Shown one piece after another: positions 9,158 through 18,690 of a stretch of 58,666 nucleotides of DNA; within the stretch, counting starts at the first letter, position 1; each line of letters opens with the position of its first letter. The position numbers and the translations under genes were made by a program. The notes beneath the pieces are model-generated. The model was not told the origin of the DNA. It did no database searches and saw nothing but the letters and a program-made list of their open reading frames with translations. This DNA comes from a virus, in IMG/VR virus record IMGVR_UViG_3300028383_000267, positions 1 to 58,666 of that record; one strand, written 5' to 3'.

Positions 9158-9977
9158 AGGATTTGTAATTTATGCAGAAGGATCTGCGTATGTCAGGCAG
9201 GCATATCTTGCAGCACTCAGTTTACAAGCTTCCGGCAATGAATATCCTGTCAGTTTAATCACCTCAGATTCCGTTTCTCGAAAATTTCGTCGAGTCTTTG
9301 ATAAAATTATCAAAATTCCGTGGTACACAAAGTCAGAACACAGTCTTTGTACAGATAATCGCTGGAAAATCTATCATGCAACACCCTATGAACACAATAT
9401 TGTTCTAGATTCAGATGTTTTAGTACTAGAAAATCTTGATTATTTTTGGGAATTTGTAACTAATTACGATTTGTATTTTCCAACCACAGTTTTCACGTAT
9501 AGAAAAGAACAAATTGTAGACAATTTTTATAGAAAAGCATTTTCTGCAAATGATTTGCCTAATTTTTATAACTGTGTACACTATTTTAAAAAATCAGATT
9601 TTGCAAAAGAGTTCTATGCTTGGGTAGAGCTAGTAAATAATAACTGGGAACTGTTTTATGGTAAATTCTGCTCAGAACACTATCCAAAGCAGCCTTCGAT
9701 GGATATAACAACTGCAATAGTTTCAAAAATACTTGATTGTGATAGCGAAATTTCTAATGCGTCAACGGAATTACCTCAGATTGTGCATATGAAATCGCAA
9801 GTCCAGTATTGGAAAAATTCTACAACACGGTGGCAGGACAGAGTAGGAGTGTATTTGAGCGAGGACCTACAGCTAAAGATAGGAAATCATAGACAGGATA
9901 GTATCTTTCACTATACAGAAAACGATTTTTGCACAGATACAATGATAGGAAAGTTTGAAAAATGTCTGAATCTTTGA
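9147..9977 (+). CDS. glycosyltransferase-like protein (GT-A type), relative of the previous gene
   Basis: 276 residues. It shares layout with the previous gene: FVIYAEGSAYVRQAYLAALS at the N-terminus and YEHNIVLDSDVLVLENLDYF at ~90-108 with a DxD. YNCVHYFKKSDFAKEFYAWV fits the acceptor-side region. It is shorter than its neighbour at both ends. Start ATG lies 11 bases inside the previous gene. Acceptor unknown; location suggests modification of a virion or cell-surface component. Confidence 0.65.
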   Translation: MSSRGFVIYAEGSAYVRQAYLAALSLQASGNEYPVSLITSDSVSRKFRRVFDKIIKIPWYTKSEHSLCTDNRWKIYHATPYEHNIVLDSDVLVLENLDYFWEFVTNYDLYFPTTVFTYRKEQIVDNFYRKAFSANDLPNFYNCVHYFKKSDFAKEFYAWVELVNNNWELFYGKFCSEHYPKQPSMDITTAIVSKILDCDSEISNASTELPQIVHMKSQVQYWKNSTTRWQDRVGVYLSEDLQLKIGNHRQDSIFHYTENDFCTDTMIGKFEKCLNL

Positions 9978-10537
9978 TGTATGTAAATTTTGAAGAAGAA
10001 ACAGGAAAAATTCTAGGAATTAGCCCCAAACAGAACAGAACCAGCTCTATTCCTGTATTTTTATCGTCAGTTCAGCCTTTATTAGACGGTGTCGAGCCTA
10101 AAAGAAACTACAGAGTTGAATATAACGCAAAAACCAAAGAGCTAGAACTAAAACATCAGTTCATTTCTAGGTTTGATGGCTCGAATGTTAATGATTTTAT
10201 CTATGAAATTCCTGAAACCGGTGTAAAAGATACAGATATTATAATAGAACAGAATATTTCAGAGATGTGCTGGAAAATCAAAATAGGATCTAAGCTCAAA
10301 AAAAATCTTCGTACTAAAAAGATACGACTAAATCAAACTTTAAATTTTGCTGTTACTAGAAAGCACGATCCTAACATTCTCTACAAAACTCTTTCTGTAG
10401 ACTTTTCTTCTATTATGACAGATAACTATGCATTGCTGCCTTTTGACATGCAGTTTGAAAGATCAGACGCGGCTATCAGTGTTTTTACAGCTAGAACGTT
10501 TGATTCCTATCTTTTTACAAGAGTGGTTAATGAATAA
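9962..10537 (+). CDS. phage protein of unknown function
   Basis: 191 residues; not recognised. The sequence is mixed alpha/beta with no cysteine motif, membrane segment or signal peptide; it has a basic stretch (KIGSKLKKNLRTKKIRLN) and a hydrophobic C-terminal part (SVFTARTFDSYLFTRVV). It overlaps the GT-like gene before it by 16 bases and the next gene by 8, so it belongs to the same transcript. It may be a small structural protein or a partner of the glycosyltransferases. Confidence 0.55.
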   Translation: MSESLMYVNFEEETGKILGISPKQNRTSSIPVFLSSVQPLLDGVEPKRNYRVEYNAKTKELELKHQFISRFDGSNVNDFIYEIPETGVKDTDIIIEQNISEMCWKIKIGSKLKKNLRTKKIRLNQTLNFAVTRKHDPNILYKTLSVDFSSIMTDNYALLPFDMQFERSDAAISVFTARTFDSYLFTRVVNE

Positions 10538-11444
10538 TAAAATAAGAATAGTAGAACAGGACATAATTTTTCTTTCCTATGACGAGCCAAACGCAGAAAA
10601 AAATTACGCAGACCTCTGTCAAAAGATTCCGTGGGCAAAAAGAGTTCATGGAGTAAAAGGCTCTGATGCCGCACACAAGGCGTGTGCTGATATTTCTGAA
10701 ACAGACTATTTTGTTACAGTTGACGGTGACAACCAGATAGATACAGAATTTCTAGTTCAAGAAATTGATCTGGACGAGCTAGGTTTAACTTCCGATCATG
10801 TTTTTTCATGGTGCGGAAAAGTAAATGTGAATAACTTAATGTACGGAAACGGCGGATTAAAACTTTGGAATAAAAAATTTGTTCAAAATATGCGCACTCA
10901 CGAAGCAGCATCGCAGAATGACACTAAATCTCTTGTAGAGTTTTGTTTTAATAATCTATATTACCAATTCGATGATAATTTTTCTATTTCTTACATTAAC
11001 AGTTCTCCTTTTCAGGCTTTTCGAGCAGGATTTAGAGAGGGAGTTAAAATGAGTCTTGATCAAGGACAAAAGCTTTCTGATATAAAAACAGCTTGGTCAA
11101 AAAATTATGAACGTCTTTTAATATGGTGCTCTGTAGGAGCAGACATCGAAAACGGATTATGGAGTATGTACGGTGCAAGAGAAGGCTGTTACCTTACAAA
11201 TTGTACTGATTGGGATTATACACAGGTAAGAGATTTTGAATATTTAACAGAACAGTGGACAGATTACTATTCAAAATCAGAAGATACCTTGAAAGCAGAA
11301 ATTGAAAGGTTGGGGTCAATATTAACACAAGAGTTAAAATTAGAAATAGGTTATCTGGATCCTCAAGCAAGCAATTTTTTCAAAAAAGTGTATTATAACT
11401 TTCCTAGAAGATTAAAAAATGTCAAACGAACACGAAATAGATAA
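10530..11444 (+). CDS. putative glycosyltransferase-like protein with DGD motif
   Basis: 304 residues from ATG 10530, chosen over an in-frame upstream ATG at 10428 that would lie inside the previous gene. IIFLSYDEPNAEKNYADL at the N-terminus and TDYFVTVDGDNQID at ~58-71 give a GT-A-like fold with a DxD equivalent. It is clearly related to the gene at 27814 (IIFISYGESNADKNWQTL; VVDGDSKI; AWRSGFRE versus AFRAGFRE). The ~80-residue C-terminal extension is not present in that relative. Family known to me only as uncharacterised phage proteins. Confidence 0.55.
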   Translation: MNNKIRIVEQDIIFLSYDEPNAEKNYADLCQKIPWAKRVHGVKGSDAAHKACADISETDYFVTVDGDNQIDTEFLVQEIDLDELGLTSDHVFSWCGKVNVNNLMYGNGGLKLWNKKFVQNMRTHEAASQNDTKSLVEFCFNNLYYQFDDNFSISYINSSPFQAFRAGFREGVKMSLDQGQKLSDIKTAWSKNYERLLIWCSVGADIENGLWSMYGAREGCYLTNCTDWDYTQVRDFEYLTEQWTDYYSKSEDTLKAEIERLGSILTQELKLEIGYLDPQASNFFKKVYYNFPRRLKNVKRTRNR

Positions 11445-12780
11445 ATTAAAAGCAAAGCGAGACATAATTAATAAAATAAGCCCAAGCTTTTGTTCTGCAA
11501 AGTGGCTGCAAACAACTCTATATCTTCAAAACGGATATAATCACTCCTGTCATCACCCTGCACCTCACAAAATACCTGTAGAAGAGGTGCTAGAAAACCC
11601 AGCAGCATTACATAATTCAAAATTTAAAAAAGAACAACGGCAAAAAATGTTGCAAGGTGAAAGACCGGCAGAATGTTCCTATTGCTGGAAAACAGAAGAT
11701 CTCAAAGAAGATCATTTTTCAGATAGACATTATAAAACTTCAGATAATTGGGCATGGCCTCGTTTAAATGAAGTTGCCGAATCAAATCCGCGGGACAATA
11801 TAAATCCTTCTTATCTCGAGGTTAGTTTTTCAAATGTCTGCAATTTCAAATGTTCTTATTGCTCGTCCGAAATAAGTTCTAAGTGGCTAGAAGAGATTAA
11901 ACAATACGGTGAATACGATACCAGCCAAGCAAACCATAACCTTGATTGGTTAAAAGACAGTGGAAGATTTCCCTATAAAAACAGAGAAAAGAATCCTTAT
12001 GTAGAAGCTTTTTGGCAATGGTTCCCAGACATTCTACCTGATCTTAAAGTCTTCAGAATTACAGGAGGCGAGCCGCTACTCAGCAAGGAAACATGGAAAG
12101 TCTTAGACTATGTAGAAAACAATGCTGATAAACCTATCGATATTGCAATTAACACTAATCTATGTGTAGATAATCTATTAATAGATAAATTAATTGAAAA
12201 GTTTGAAGATTTGAAATCTAAAGGGCACTCTTGCGAAGTATATACCAGTCTAGAAAGCACTAGCAAAAAAGCTGAATATAGTAGATATGGATTAGACTAC
12301 AATCAATGGTGCAAGAACGTAGAGAAAATTCTCGAGCAAAGCAGCTTGAATGTTGCTGTGATGACAACAATAAATCTTCTCAGCATTACAGATTTTGGAA
12401 ATTTTATAGATTTGATTATGGAAATGCGTAGAAAGTATAATACTTCGTCTGCAGAGAATAGACTGCCTTTGAGCATAAATCAGTTGCACTGGCCACCTTA
12501 TTTAAATATTTCAATATTACCTAAAAAAATAAAAAACAAAATTTACGATGATATAATAAATCATTGCGAAAAACTGTTAAAATATAACAATGACGGTAAA
12601 ATAGAAAGACTGTATCTTGAGGAATGGGATCAAATTCAAAGGCTGTGCAAATCAATGATGTCCTCAGAACACAAATCTAACGAGATCATAGACTTTCAAA
12701 AATACATACTAGAGTACGACAGAAGAAGAAACACAGACTTTCGAAAAACATTTCCGGAATTAGAGGAATTACTAGACTAA
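11419..12780 (+). CDS. radical SAM protein with N-terminal auxiliary Fe-S (twitch/SPASM-like) region
   Basis: 453 residues. The radical-SAM core starts at ~135: CNFKCSYC gives the CxxxCxxC cluster site at C141, C145, C148, and RITGGEPLLS at ~214-223 is the SAM-binding GGEP motif. Before the core lies a cysteine region (FCSAKW at C25, SCHH at C44, ECSYCW at C86/C89) that looks like the auxiliary-cluster domain normally found after the core. It is the first of six such genes in succession and most similar to the next one, with identical spacing of all cysteines up to C89. Substrate unknown; overlaps the previous gene by 26 bases. Confidence 0.85.
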   Translation: MSNEHEIDKLKAKRDIINKISPSFCSAKWLQTTLYLQNGYNHSCHHPAPHKIPVEEVLENPAALHNSKFKKEQRQKMLQGERPAECSYCWKTEDLKEDHFSDRHYKTSDNWAWPRLNEVAESNPRDNINPSYLEVSFSNVCNFKCSYCSSEISSKWLEEIKQYGEYDTSQANHNLDWLKDSGRFPYKNREKNPYVEAFWQWFPDILPDLKVFRITGGEPLLSKETWKVLDYVENNADKPIDIAINTNLCVDNLLIDKLIEKFEDLKSKGHSCEVYTSLESTSKKAEYSRYGLDYNQWCKNVEKILEQSSLNVAVMTTINLLSITDFGNFIDLIMEMRRKYNTSSAENRLPLSINQLHWPPYLNISILPKKIKNKIYDDIINHCEKLLKYNNDGKIERLYLEEWDQIQRLCKSMMSSEHKSNEIIDFQKYILEYDRRRNTDFRKTFPELEELLD

Positions 12781-12781
12781 T

Positions 12782-14299
12782 ATGCCTAAAAAGCAGGATG
12801 AATCACTTGTACAATATAGAGATAGGATAATAGATAAAATTAGCAGCAGTTTTTGTGCTGCAAAATGGTATAATGCTACTATTTGGCTAGGCAGCGGAAC
12901 TACTGCTAGCTGTCATCATCCCCCTGCTCATCAAATTCCTTTAGAAGAAGTAAAGGAAAATTTCAAGGCGATTCACAATACTAAGCATAAGAAGCTCATG
13001 CGGAAAATGATGTTAAATGGTGAACGTCCAAAGGAATGTGAATATTGCTGGAAAATGGAGGACATTTCTAAGGATACTGTAAGTGACAGAGTTTTTAAAA
13101 CAATTATCTATCAAGACGACGAAATAAATGAGCTTGCTAAAGTAGACTATCGTGAAGATGTTGATTTAAAAACTTTGGAAATATCATTTGACAGAGTATG
13201 TAATCTTGCTTGCTCATATTGTAATGCTAGTTTTTCTACTACCTGGGCAAGAGATATAAAAAAGAACGGTGCATACCAAAATCTAGTGTCAGACGGCGCG
13301 GGAGCATTTCAACAGGACGGATCATGGACAGAGCCTTATACATCAGACGACGAGAATCCTTATATTCAAGCATTCTGGGAATGGTGGAATGACAGTTTAT
13401 CAGAAAGTCTTGATGAATTACGCATAACAGGCGGTGAACCTTTAATGAGCGGAAATACCTGGAAATTATTTGACTGGTTTTCCAATCAAAATTCTGATAT
13501 GAGATTTGCGATCAATAGTAACCTAATAGCAAAGCCTGATTTTATTGATAGTCTAATCGAAAAAACAAAAAACATTAATCGTTTTGAAATCTATACTTCA
13601 TGTGAAGCTGTAGGAAAGCATGCAGAATATATCAGAGACGGTCTAGATTATGGGTTGTGGAAAAACAACATGGTTAAAATATTAGACGAAGGAAATCTTC
13701 GCGGTATGCATGTCATGATGACAATAAACAGTTTGTGTCTTTTCAGTATTACTGACTTTTTTGATGAAATGTACGAAATCAAAGAATGGTTTCATGAAAA
13801 GACCGGAAAAAAGCAACCTACAATGAGTGTGAATTTGGTACGCTTTCCTAGTTTCCAGTCTCCTCTTGCACTTCCGGATCATATCAAAATCTATTTGAAG
13901 ACACAGTTAGAAGACTGGTATTCAAAAGCAAAAGAACAGCCGCTTTGGCATGAATTTGAAAAATCAAGCATTGAAAGATTGATCGATTATCTTGACGTAG
14001 TTGATGCTCCCCATAGAAGAACGTCTAACAAGATTACTCTCTGGAGAGATTTCAAAAGTTTTTACAAGCAATACGACAAGAGACGTGGAAAAAGCATCTA
14101 TGTTTTCCCAAAGATCTTAACAGACTGGTTCGACCAGTTGCCTGATACTGAATTATCAGAATTTGCGCAACTACGCAACGGTAATTCAACAAACCAGTAT
14201 CAAGCTGATGAAGAATTACAGCGCCTCGCAGAAGAGGAAGGCTGGATACTCGATCCAGATCCAAAAAATATTGATGAACCTCTCGGAAAATATGACTAA
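12782..14299 (+). CDS. radical SAM protein with N-terminal auxiliary Fe-S (twitch/SPASM-like) region
   Basis: 505 residues; paralogue of the preceding gene. Auxiliary cysteines at C25, C44, C86 and C89 occupy the same positions (FCAAKW, SCHHPPAHQIP, ECEYCW). The core has CNLACSYC (C140, C144, C147) and RITGGEPLMS at ~215-224. It carries a longer acidic C-terminus (DPDPKNIDEP). One base separates it from the previous stop. The shared N-terminal HH pair after the second cysteine distinguishes this pair from the other four radical-SAM genes here. Confidence 0.85.
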   Translation: MPKKQDESLVQYRDRIIDKISSSFCAAKWYNATIWLGSGTTASCHHPPAHQIPLEEVKENFKAIHNTKHKKLMRKMMLNGERPKECEYCWKMEDISKDTVSDRVFKTIIYQDDEINELAKVDYREDVDLKTLEISFDRVCNLACSYCNASFSTTWARDIKKNGAYQNLVSDGAGAFQQDGSWTEPYTSDDENPYIQAFWEWWNDSLSESLDELRITGGEPLMSGNTWKLFDWFSNQNSDMRFAINSNLIAKPDFIDSLIEKTKNINRFEIYTSCEAVGKHAEYIRDGLDYGLWKNNMVKILDEGNLRGMHVMMTINSLCLFSITDFFDEMYEIKEWFHEKTGKKQPTMSVNLVRFPSFQSPLALPDHIKIYLKTQLEDWYSKAKEQPLWHEFEKSSIERLIDYLDVVDAPHRRTSNKITLWRDFKSFYKQYDKRRGKSIYVFPKILTDWFDQLPDTELSEFAQLRNGNSTNQYQADEELQRLAEEEGWILDPDPKNIDEPLGKYD

Positions 14300-15605
14300 A
14301 AAAGTAAGCGAGTACTTCTGCGTTGCTCCTTGGACTCACACTTTTGTTTCTCCTCAGGGAGAAAGACGACTTTGCTGTGCTAGTAGAGAAGAACCCAGTT
14401 TTCAAAAACAGTATATTGATGCCGGTGATGACAACGATAATGATTTTGTCTCGCAAACTTTAGACGAGCACTGGAACAGTAATTATATGAAAGATATTCG
14501 TCGTAGAATGTTAAACGGCGAGCGTTTATCAACATGTGAAGTATGTAATGGGCAGATTTTAAATCTTCATACATACAAAGATTACTTTAATAAAACTCTC
14601 TTTCCAAACAAAATGGATGAGATATTAGAAAATACAGATGAGGATGGCTATACAACTCTAAAACCTATTAGTTACGATTATCGTATTTCTAATCTATGCA
14701 ATTTTAAATGCAGAATGTGCGGGGAGCAGTTATCTAGTGCTTGGGAAACTGAAAAAAATAAACATTACAAACTAGATTATACCACAAATAAATGGATGGA
14801 ACCTTCTACACGTAAGAAAATATCAAAATTCCAGGAAGAGGTGCTAGAAGAAGAATTGCAACGGGCAGTAGATGAAGGCAGAATTGAAGAAATTTACTGG
14901 GTAGGCGGTGAACCTCTTATGTGGGAACGTCATTGGACTGTGATGAATCAACTGGTAGAGACTGGCAATTCAAAAGATGTGGTGATAAGATATAACACAA
15001 ATCTTAGCAGAATAACTTATAAAAATTACAATCTGTATGACATGTTACCTTATTTTAAAAGAATAAATCTTTGTGCAAGCATAGACGGAGTTGGCGAAGT
15101 AGGTGAGTATATCAGAACTGGACTAGATTGGAAATCATGGTTTGAAAACTTCAAAAAAGGGATGTTTTTGATAGATAAATTCGGTGATGATGCTCTGGTA
15201 TTTGATGTTACCTTGACTACTCCTGGTTTTTTTGATTTAAAAAATCTATTCGATACAGTAACAGAACTAGATGTCAAGAGTTATCTTAAAATTACTTTTG
15301 CTTTTGATCCTTCTGTTGTGATGAGCCCGATGTGTTTGCCGAGAAAGATTTTAGATGACAAAATATATGAACTTCTAGAATATATGGAGCCTAGACAAAC
15401 ACGGAAGAACAAGGTATATATAGACACCTTGCAAGATATGTTGAAAAGACCTACTTTTGAGGAACAGTGGCCCGAAAAAGTACGTCAAGGCCTAAAAAGA
15501 GGAAAGCATAATATAGAATTTCTAGAGAGCATACGACAGCAAAAGACTACTTTTAGAAATGTTTTAAATAAGGATGCAAAAAAATGGTGGGACGCAATTG
15601 AGTAA
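14292..15605 (+). CDS. radical SAM protein with N-terminal auxiliary Fe-S (twitch/SPASM-like) region
   Basis: 437 residues from ATG 14292; this start overlaps the previous stop as ATGACTAA and places FCVAPWTH near the N-terminus as in the paralogues. Auxiliary cysteines: C10, CC at 28-29 (RRLCCASRE) and CEVC at 82-85. Core: CNFKCRMC (C136, C140, C143) and YWVGGEPLMW. The region between the two Fe-S sites includes a long acidic linker. Part of the coupled radical-SAM series; substrate unknown. Confidence 0.85.
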   Translation: MTKKVSEYFCVAPWTHTFVSPQGERRLCCASREEPSFQKQYIDAGDDNDNDFVSQTLDEHWNSNYMKDIRRRMLNGERLSTCEVCNGQILNLHTYKDYFNKTLFPNKMDEILENTDEDGYTTLKPISYDYRISNLCNFKCRMCGEQLSSAWETEKNKHYKLDYTTNKWMEPSTRKKISKFQEEVLEEELQRAVDEGRIEEIYWVGGEPLMWERHWTVMNQLVETGNSKDVVIRYNTNLSRITYKNYNLYDMLPYFKRINLCASIDGVGEVGEYIRTGLDWKSWFENFKKGMFLIDKFGDDALVFDVTLTTPGFFDLKNLFDTVTELDVKSYLKITFAFDPSVVMSPMCLPRKILDDKIYELLEYMEPRQTRKNKVYIDTLQDMLKRPTFEEQWPEKVRQGLKRGKHNIEFLESIRQQKTTFRNVLNKDAKKWWDAIE

Positions 15606-16785
15606 AACATTTTGTCCACTTCCTTGGACACATCTAGCCACTCATCCTCATGGGAGTGTGACGTTGTGTTGCGAAAGCGATCATTCTAACAGAGCATCTG
15701 AATCGAGAGATTTTCCTAAGCAATATAAAACGCTTCATTCCGAACAATTCGATTTTGATTCTATTTTTAATAGTGAATACTTTAATCAGGTAAGACAACA
15801 AATGTTGAACAACGAAATACCTGACGCCTGTTTTAAATGTTTTTACTATGAATCTATAGGAAAAGAAAGCAAACGTCAGCGAGAAAGCAAACGTCTGGAT
15901 TTCGGAATAGAAAACGCTAGTGAAATTACAAATCTAGACGGTTCTTTAAAATCTCTCGAGTTTGAGTTTATAGAGTTAAGGCTAGGTAATTATTGTAATC
16001 TAGGATGTAGAACCTGCAATCCTTCTAGCTCTACTACACTGAAAAAAGATTGGAAAAAAGTTTTTGGAGAGAAAGATTTAATAGATCAAAAGCTGTTTGA
16101 TTGGCCCGACAATGAAGATTTTTGGGAAAGTTTGTCTCAACACGTTGGCAATCTACAATACATATACATAAACGGCGGCGAACCTTTATTGATAGACAAG
16201 CATAAGTTTTTTCTAGAAAAACTAGTAAGGAACAATCATGCTCGAAACATTCATTTAGTCTATAGCACAAATGGCACAGTCGTTAACAACAAATTTATAG
16301 ATGTATGGAAGCATTTTAAGTCTGTTGATTTAATGATATCTGTAGATGATATAGAAGAAAGAAATACCTATATCAGATATCCATCAGATTGGAAAAAGAT
16401 ATTAAAGTTTTTGGATTGGATAGAAGAATTGTCTCAATCATTACCTATTACATTTAAAATACTGCAAACAGTGTCTGCAATGAATGTTTACTATTTAGGA
16501 GAAGTCGCGGATTATTTCGATAATAAAAACATACCAGTAAGCAGAAATTATGTACATCAACCTAAATATTATAGACCAGATGTATTGCCACAGCCAATCA
16601 AAAACAAAATACTAGAAATACACAAAGACTATGATTTTTATACAGAATTAAAACAAATATTAGGGTCTGAAAATAACGATTTTGATAATTTCATTAAAGT
16701 AACAAAAGAATTCGATGCAGTAAGGAAGCAGAGTTTTCATGATACATTCCCACAATTAGCGAAATTAATTTATGAGCACCAATAA
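15574..16785 (+). CDS. radical SAM protein with N-terminal auxiliary Fe-S (twitch/SPASM-like) region
   Basis: 403 residues from ATG 15574; a TTG at 15598 (protein then starting SKTFCPLPW) is an equally good start because it gives the short overlap seen elsewhere and a GGTGG ribosome site. FCPLPWTH and VTLCCESD followed by CFKC make the auxiliary site; CNLGCRTC (C141, C145, C148 counted from 15574) is the radical-SAM cluster and YINGGEPLLID the GGEP motif. YIRYPSDWKKIL fits the later core strands shared with the next genes. Confidence 0.84.
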   Translation: MQKNGGTQLSKTFCPLPWTHLATHPHGSVTLCCESDHSNRASESRDFPKQYKTLHSEQFDFDSIFNSEYFNQVRQQMLNNEIPDACFKCFYYESIGKESKRQRESKRLDFGIENASEITNLDGSLKSLEFEFIELRLGNYCNLGCRTCNPSSSTTLKKDWKKVFGEKDLIDQKLFDWPDNEDFWESLSQHVGNLQYIYINGGEPLLIDKHKFFLEKLVRNNHARNIHLVYSTNGTVVNNKFIDVWKHFKSVDLMISVDDIEERNTYIRYPSDWKKILKFLDWIEELSQSLPITFKILQTVSAMNVYYLGEVADYFDNKNIPVSRNYVHQPKYYRPDVLPQPIKNKILEIHKDYDFYTELKQILGSENNDFDNFIKVTKEFDAVRKQSFHDTFPQLAKLIYEHQ

Positions 16786-17968
16786 AGACACAAAATGTAT
16801 TTTACCGTGGATACACACGCACACATGGCCTAACGGTGCTGTATATCCTTGTTGTCTAACACCCATGGAGTATACAATGGGTGATTTAAATCAGGAAAAT
16901 CTAAAAGAAGTCTGGAATAACAAACAATACAAAAAACTTCGTGCAGAGATGATTTCAGGAAAAGAGCCTGAAAGTTGTAAACGCTGCTTCGAGCAAGAAT
17001 CAGTAGGCAAAAACAGTTTTAGAGAAGACGTGAATGAAAAATTTAGACATTTGCATTATCTATTTGACAAAACAAAACCAAATGGTTCTCTAGATTATTT
17101 TAAATTGTATTACTGGGACTTTAGATTTTCTAATATTTGCAATATGAGGTGTAGGAGTTGCGGTCCGCAGTTAAGCACAGGCTGGTATGAAGATACTAAA
17201 AAACTGTGGGGAGGTCTTCCTCAAGACATTCCAGATTCTGAACCTAAATTTGATATGTGGAAAGAAATTGAGCCGTTTTTTCCTGATGTCGAATCTATTT
17301 ATTTTGCAGGTGGAGAACCTCTTATAATGGAAGAGCACTACAAAATACTTGAAAAATTAGATGAATTAGAAAAATATGATACACACATAAGTTATAATAC
17401 AAATTTTAGTAGATTAACATACAAAAAAATAAACGCAGTCGATGTTTGGTCTAAATTCAAAAATGTAGAAATAGGTGCTAGCATAGACGGGTTTGGAAAA
17501 AAGGCCGAATATATAAGAAAAGGCACAGACTGGAACAAAATAGAAGCTAATAGAAAAGAGCTAAAAAGAAAAGCGCCAAATGTTGACTTCTGGATAAATT
17601 TTACTCTAAGTGTGTATAATTCATATCACGTTATAGAGTTTTATAATTGGGCAGTTGACTCTGGTTTTATAAAACCAGATAAATTCCATATTAATTTAGT
17701 GCAATTTCCGGAGCACTTAAGATTACAGATACTGCCAACTCATATTAAAAAAGACTTGACTCGAGAATACAAAAAATTAGCTGAGGTCACTAGGAAGAGA
17801 AATATAGATCATCTAGCAGATCAATTTGATAGTATTACGAATTTTATGTGGCAAGAAGATCGAACTGATTTACAAGAAAATTTCAAAAAGTATACTCTAG
17901 CAGTGGATAAAATTAGAGAAGAAAATTTTGAAACAGTTTTTCCTGAATTGGAACAATTATTAAGATGA
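16772..17968 (+). CDS. radical SAM protein with N-terminal auxiliary Fe-S (twitch/SPASM-like) region
   Basis: 398 residues. The N-terminus is a textbook SPASM-like pattern moved to the front: CILPWIHTHTWPNGAVYPCC, then MGDLNQENLKEVWNNKQYKK and a CKRC pair (C69/C72). The core has CNMRCRSC (C123, C127, C130) and YFAGGEPLIM. YIRKGTDWNKI is shared with the neighbours. It overlaps the gene before it by 14 bases and the SGNH-like gene after it by 4 (ATGA), so the two are probably made together. Confidence 0.86.
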   Translation: MSTNKDTKCILPWIHTHTWPNGAVYPCCLTPMEYTMGDLNQENLKEVWNNKQYKKLRAEMISGKEPESCKRCFEQESVGKNSFREDVNEKFRHLHYLFDKTKPNGSLDYFKLYYWDFRFSNICNMRCRSCGPQLSTGWYEDTKKLWGGLPQDIPDSEPKFDMWKEIEPFFPDVESIYFAGGEPLIMEEHYKILEKLDELEKYDTHISYNTNFSRLTYKKINAVDVWSKFKNVEIGASIDGFGKKAEYIRKGTDWNKIEANRKELKRKAPNVDFWINFTLSVYNSYHVIEFYNWAVDSGFIKPDKFHINLVQFPEHLRLQILPTHIKKDLTREYKKLAEVTRKRNIDHLADQFDSITNFMWQEDRTDLQENFKKYTLAVDKIREENFETVFPELEQLLR

Positions 17969-18690
17969 AAACAATATTATGTGCAGGATGCAGCTGGACC
18001 TACGGGCATGGTTTACAAGACTATCAAACTTATCCAGCAAAAATTCAGGATCACTTAGATGATTGTAAAGTTATTAATGCAGGCTTAGGAGGGCGAGATA
18101 ATCAATATTCTACTTATGTAGTATCTAGAATGATTGCAGAAATGCAAATAGATTTAGTATTGTTCCAGATCACTACATTTGACAGATTAACACTAGGTAA
18201 TGATGGATACAAAAACTTTATAGAAGACAGAGTTTTCGACAAAAAACAAAAATCAATATATAATATCAAAGAAAAATATACTAGGCTAGGTTCGTTAGAT
18301 CATCAGGAGCACTTGACACTAACAGCTGGAGAGTATCTAAACTCAAAAAAGTCAAAAATCATCAAATATCTTATGGAAAAATCTGTTTATTCTAATTATA
18401 CTATAGATATTACTATAACTAATCTGTATAATCTAAAAATGCACTTAGAATATTTGAGAATCCCGATGGTTCTTTTTAGCTGGGTTCCATTACCTCAAGG
18501 TGTTTTTGATACTACTTACGGCAATAACTTAACGTCTCGAACCTACATAGATCAACCGGTTTTAAAATATCTCGAAACAAAAACCCAAAATTATTTTATT
18601 GATAATGGCTATCATGTAAGCGAAAAAGCCAATGCGTTAATTGCAAAGAATTTTTTAATACCCCACTGTATAAATATGGGAGTATTATGA
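17965..18690 (+). CDS. SGNH/GDSL-hydrolase-like protein
   Basis: 241 residues. AGCSWTYGHGL at the N-terminus resembles SGNH block I (GxSxT), INAGLGGRDNQYS resembles block II/III with the glycine and asparagine, and DNGYHVSEKANALIA near the C-terminus supplies the His with the usual following Ser/Glu. Members act as esterases or as acetyl-transfer partners on sugars; which applies is not visible. It overlaps radical-SAM genes by 4 bases on each side, a strong sign of joint expression. No signal peptide, so it should act in the cytoplasm. Confidence 0.7.
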   Translation: MKTILCAGCSWTYGHGLQDYQTYPAKIQDHLDDCKVINAGLGGRDNQYSTYVVSRMIAEMQIDLVLFQITTFDRLTLGNDGYKNFIEDRVFDKKQKSIYNIKEKYTRLGSLDHQEHLTLTAGEYLNSKKSKIIKYLMEKSVYSNYTIDITITNLYNLKMHLEYLRIPMVLFSWVPLPQGVFDTTYGNNLTSRTYIDQPVLKYLETKTQNYFIDNGYHVSEKANALIAKNFLIPHCINMGVL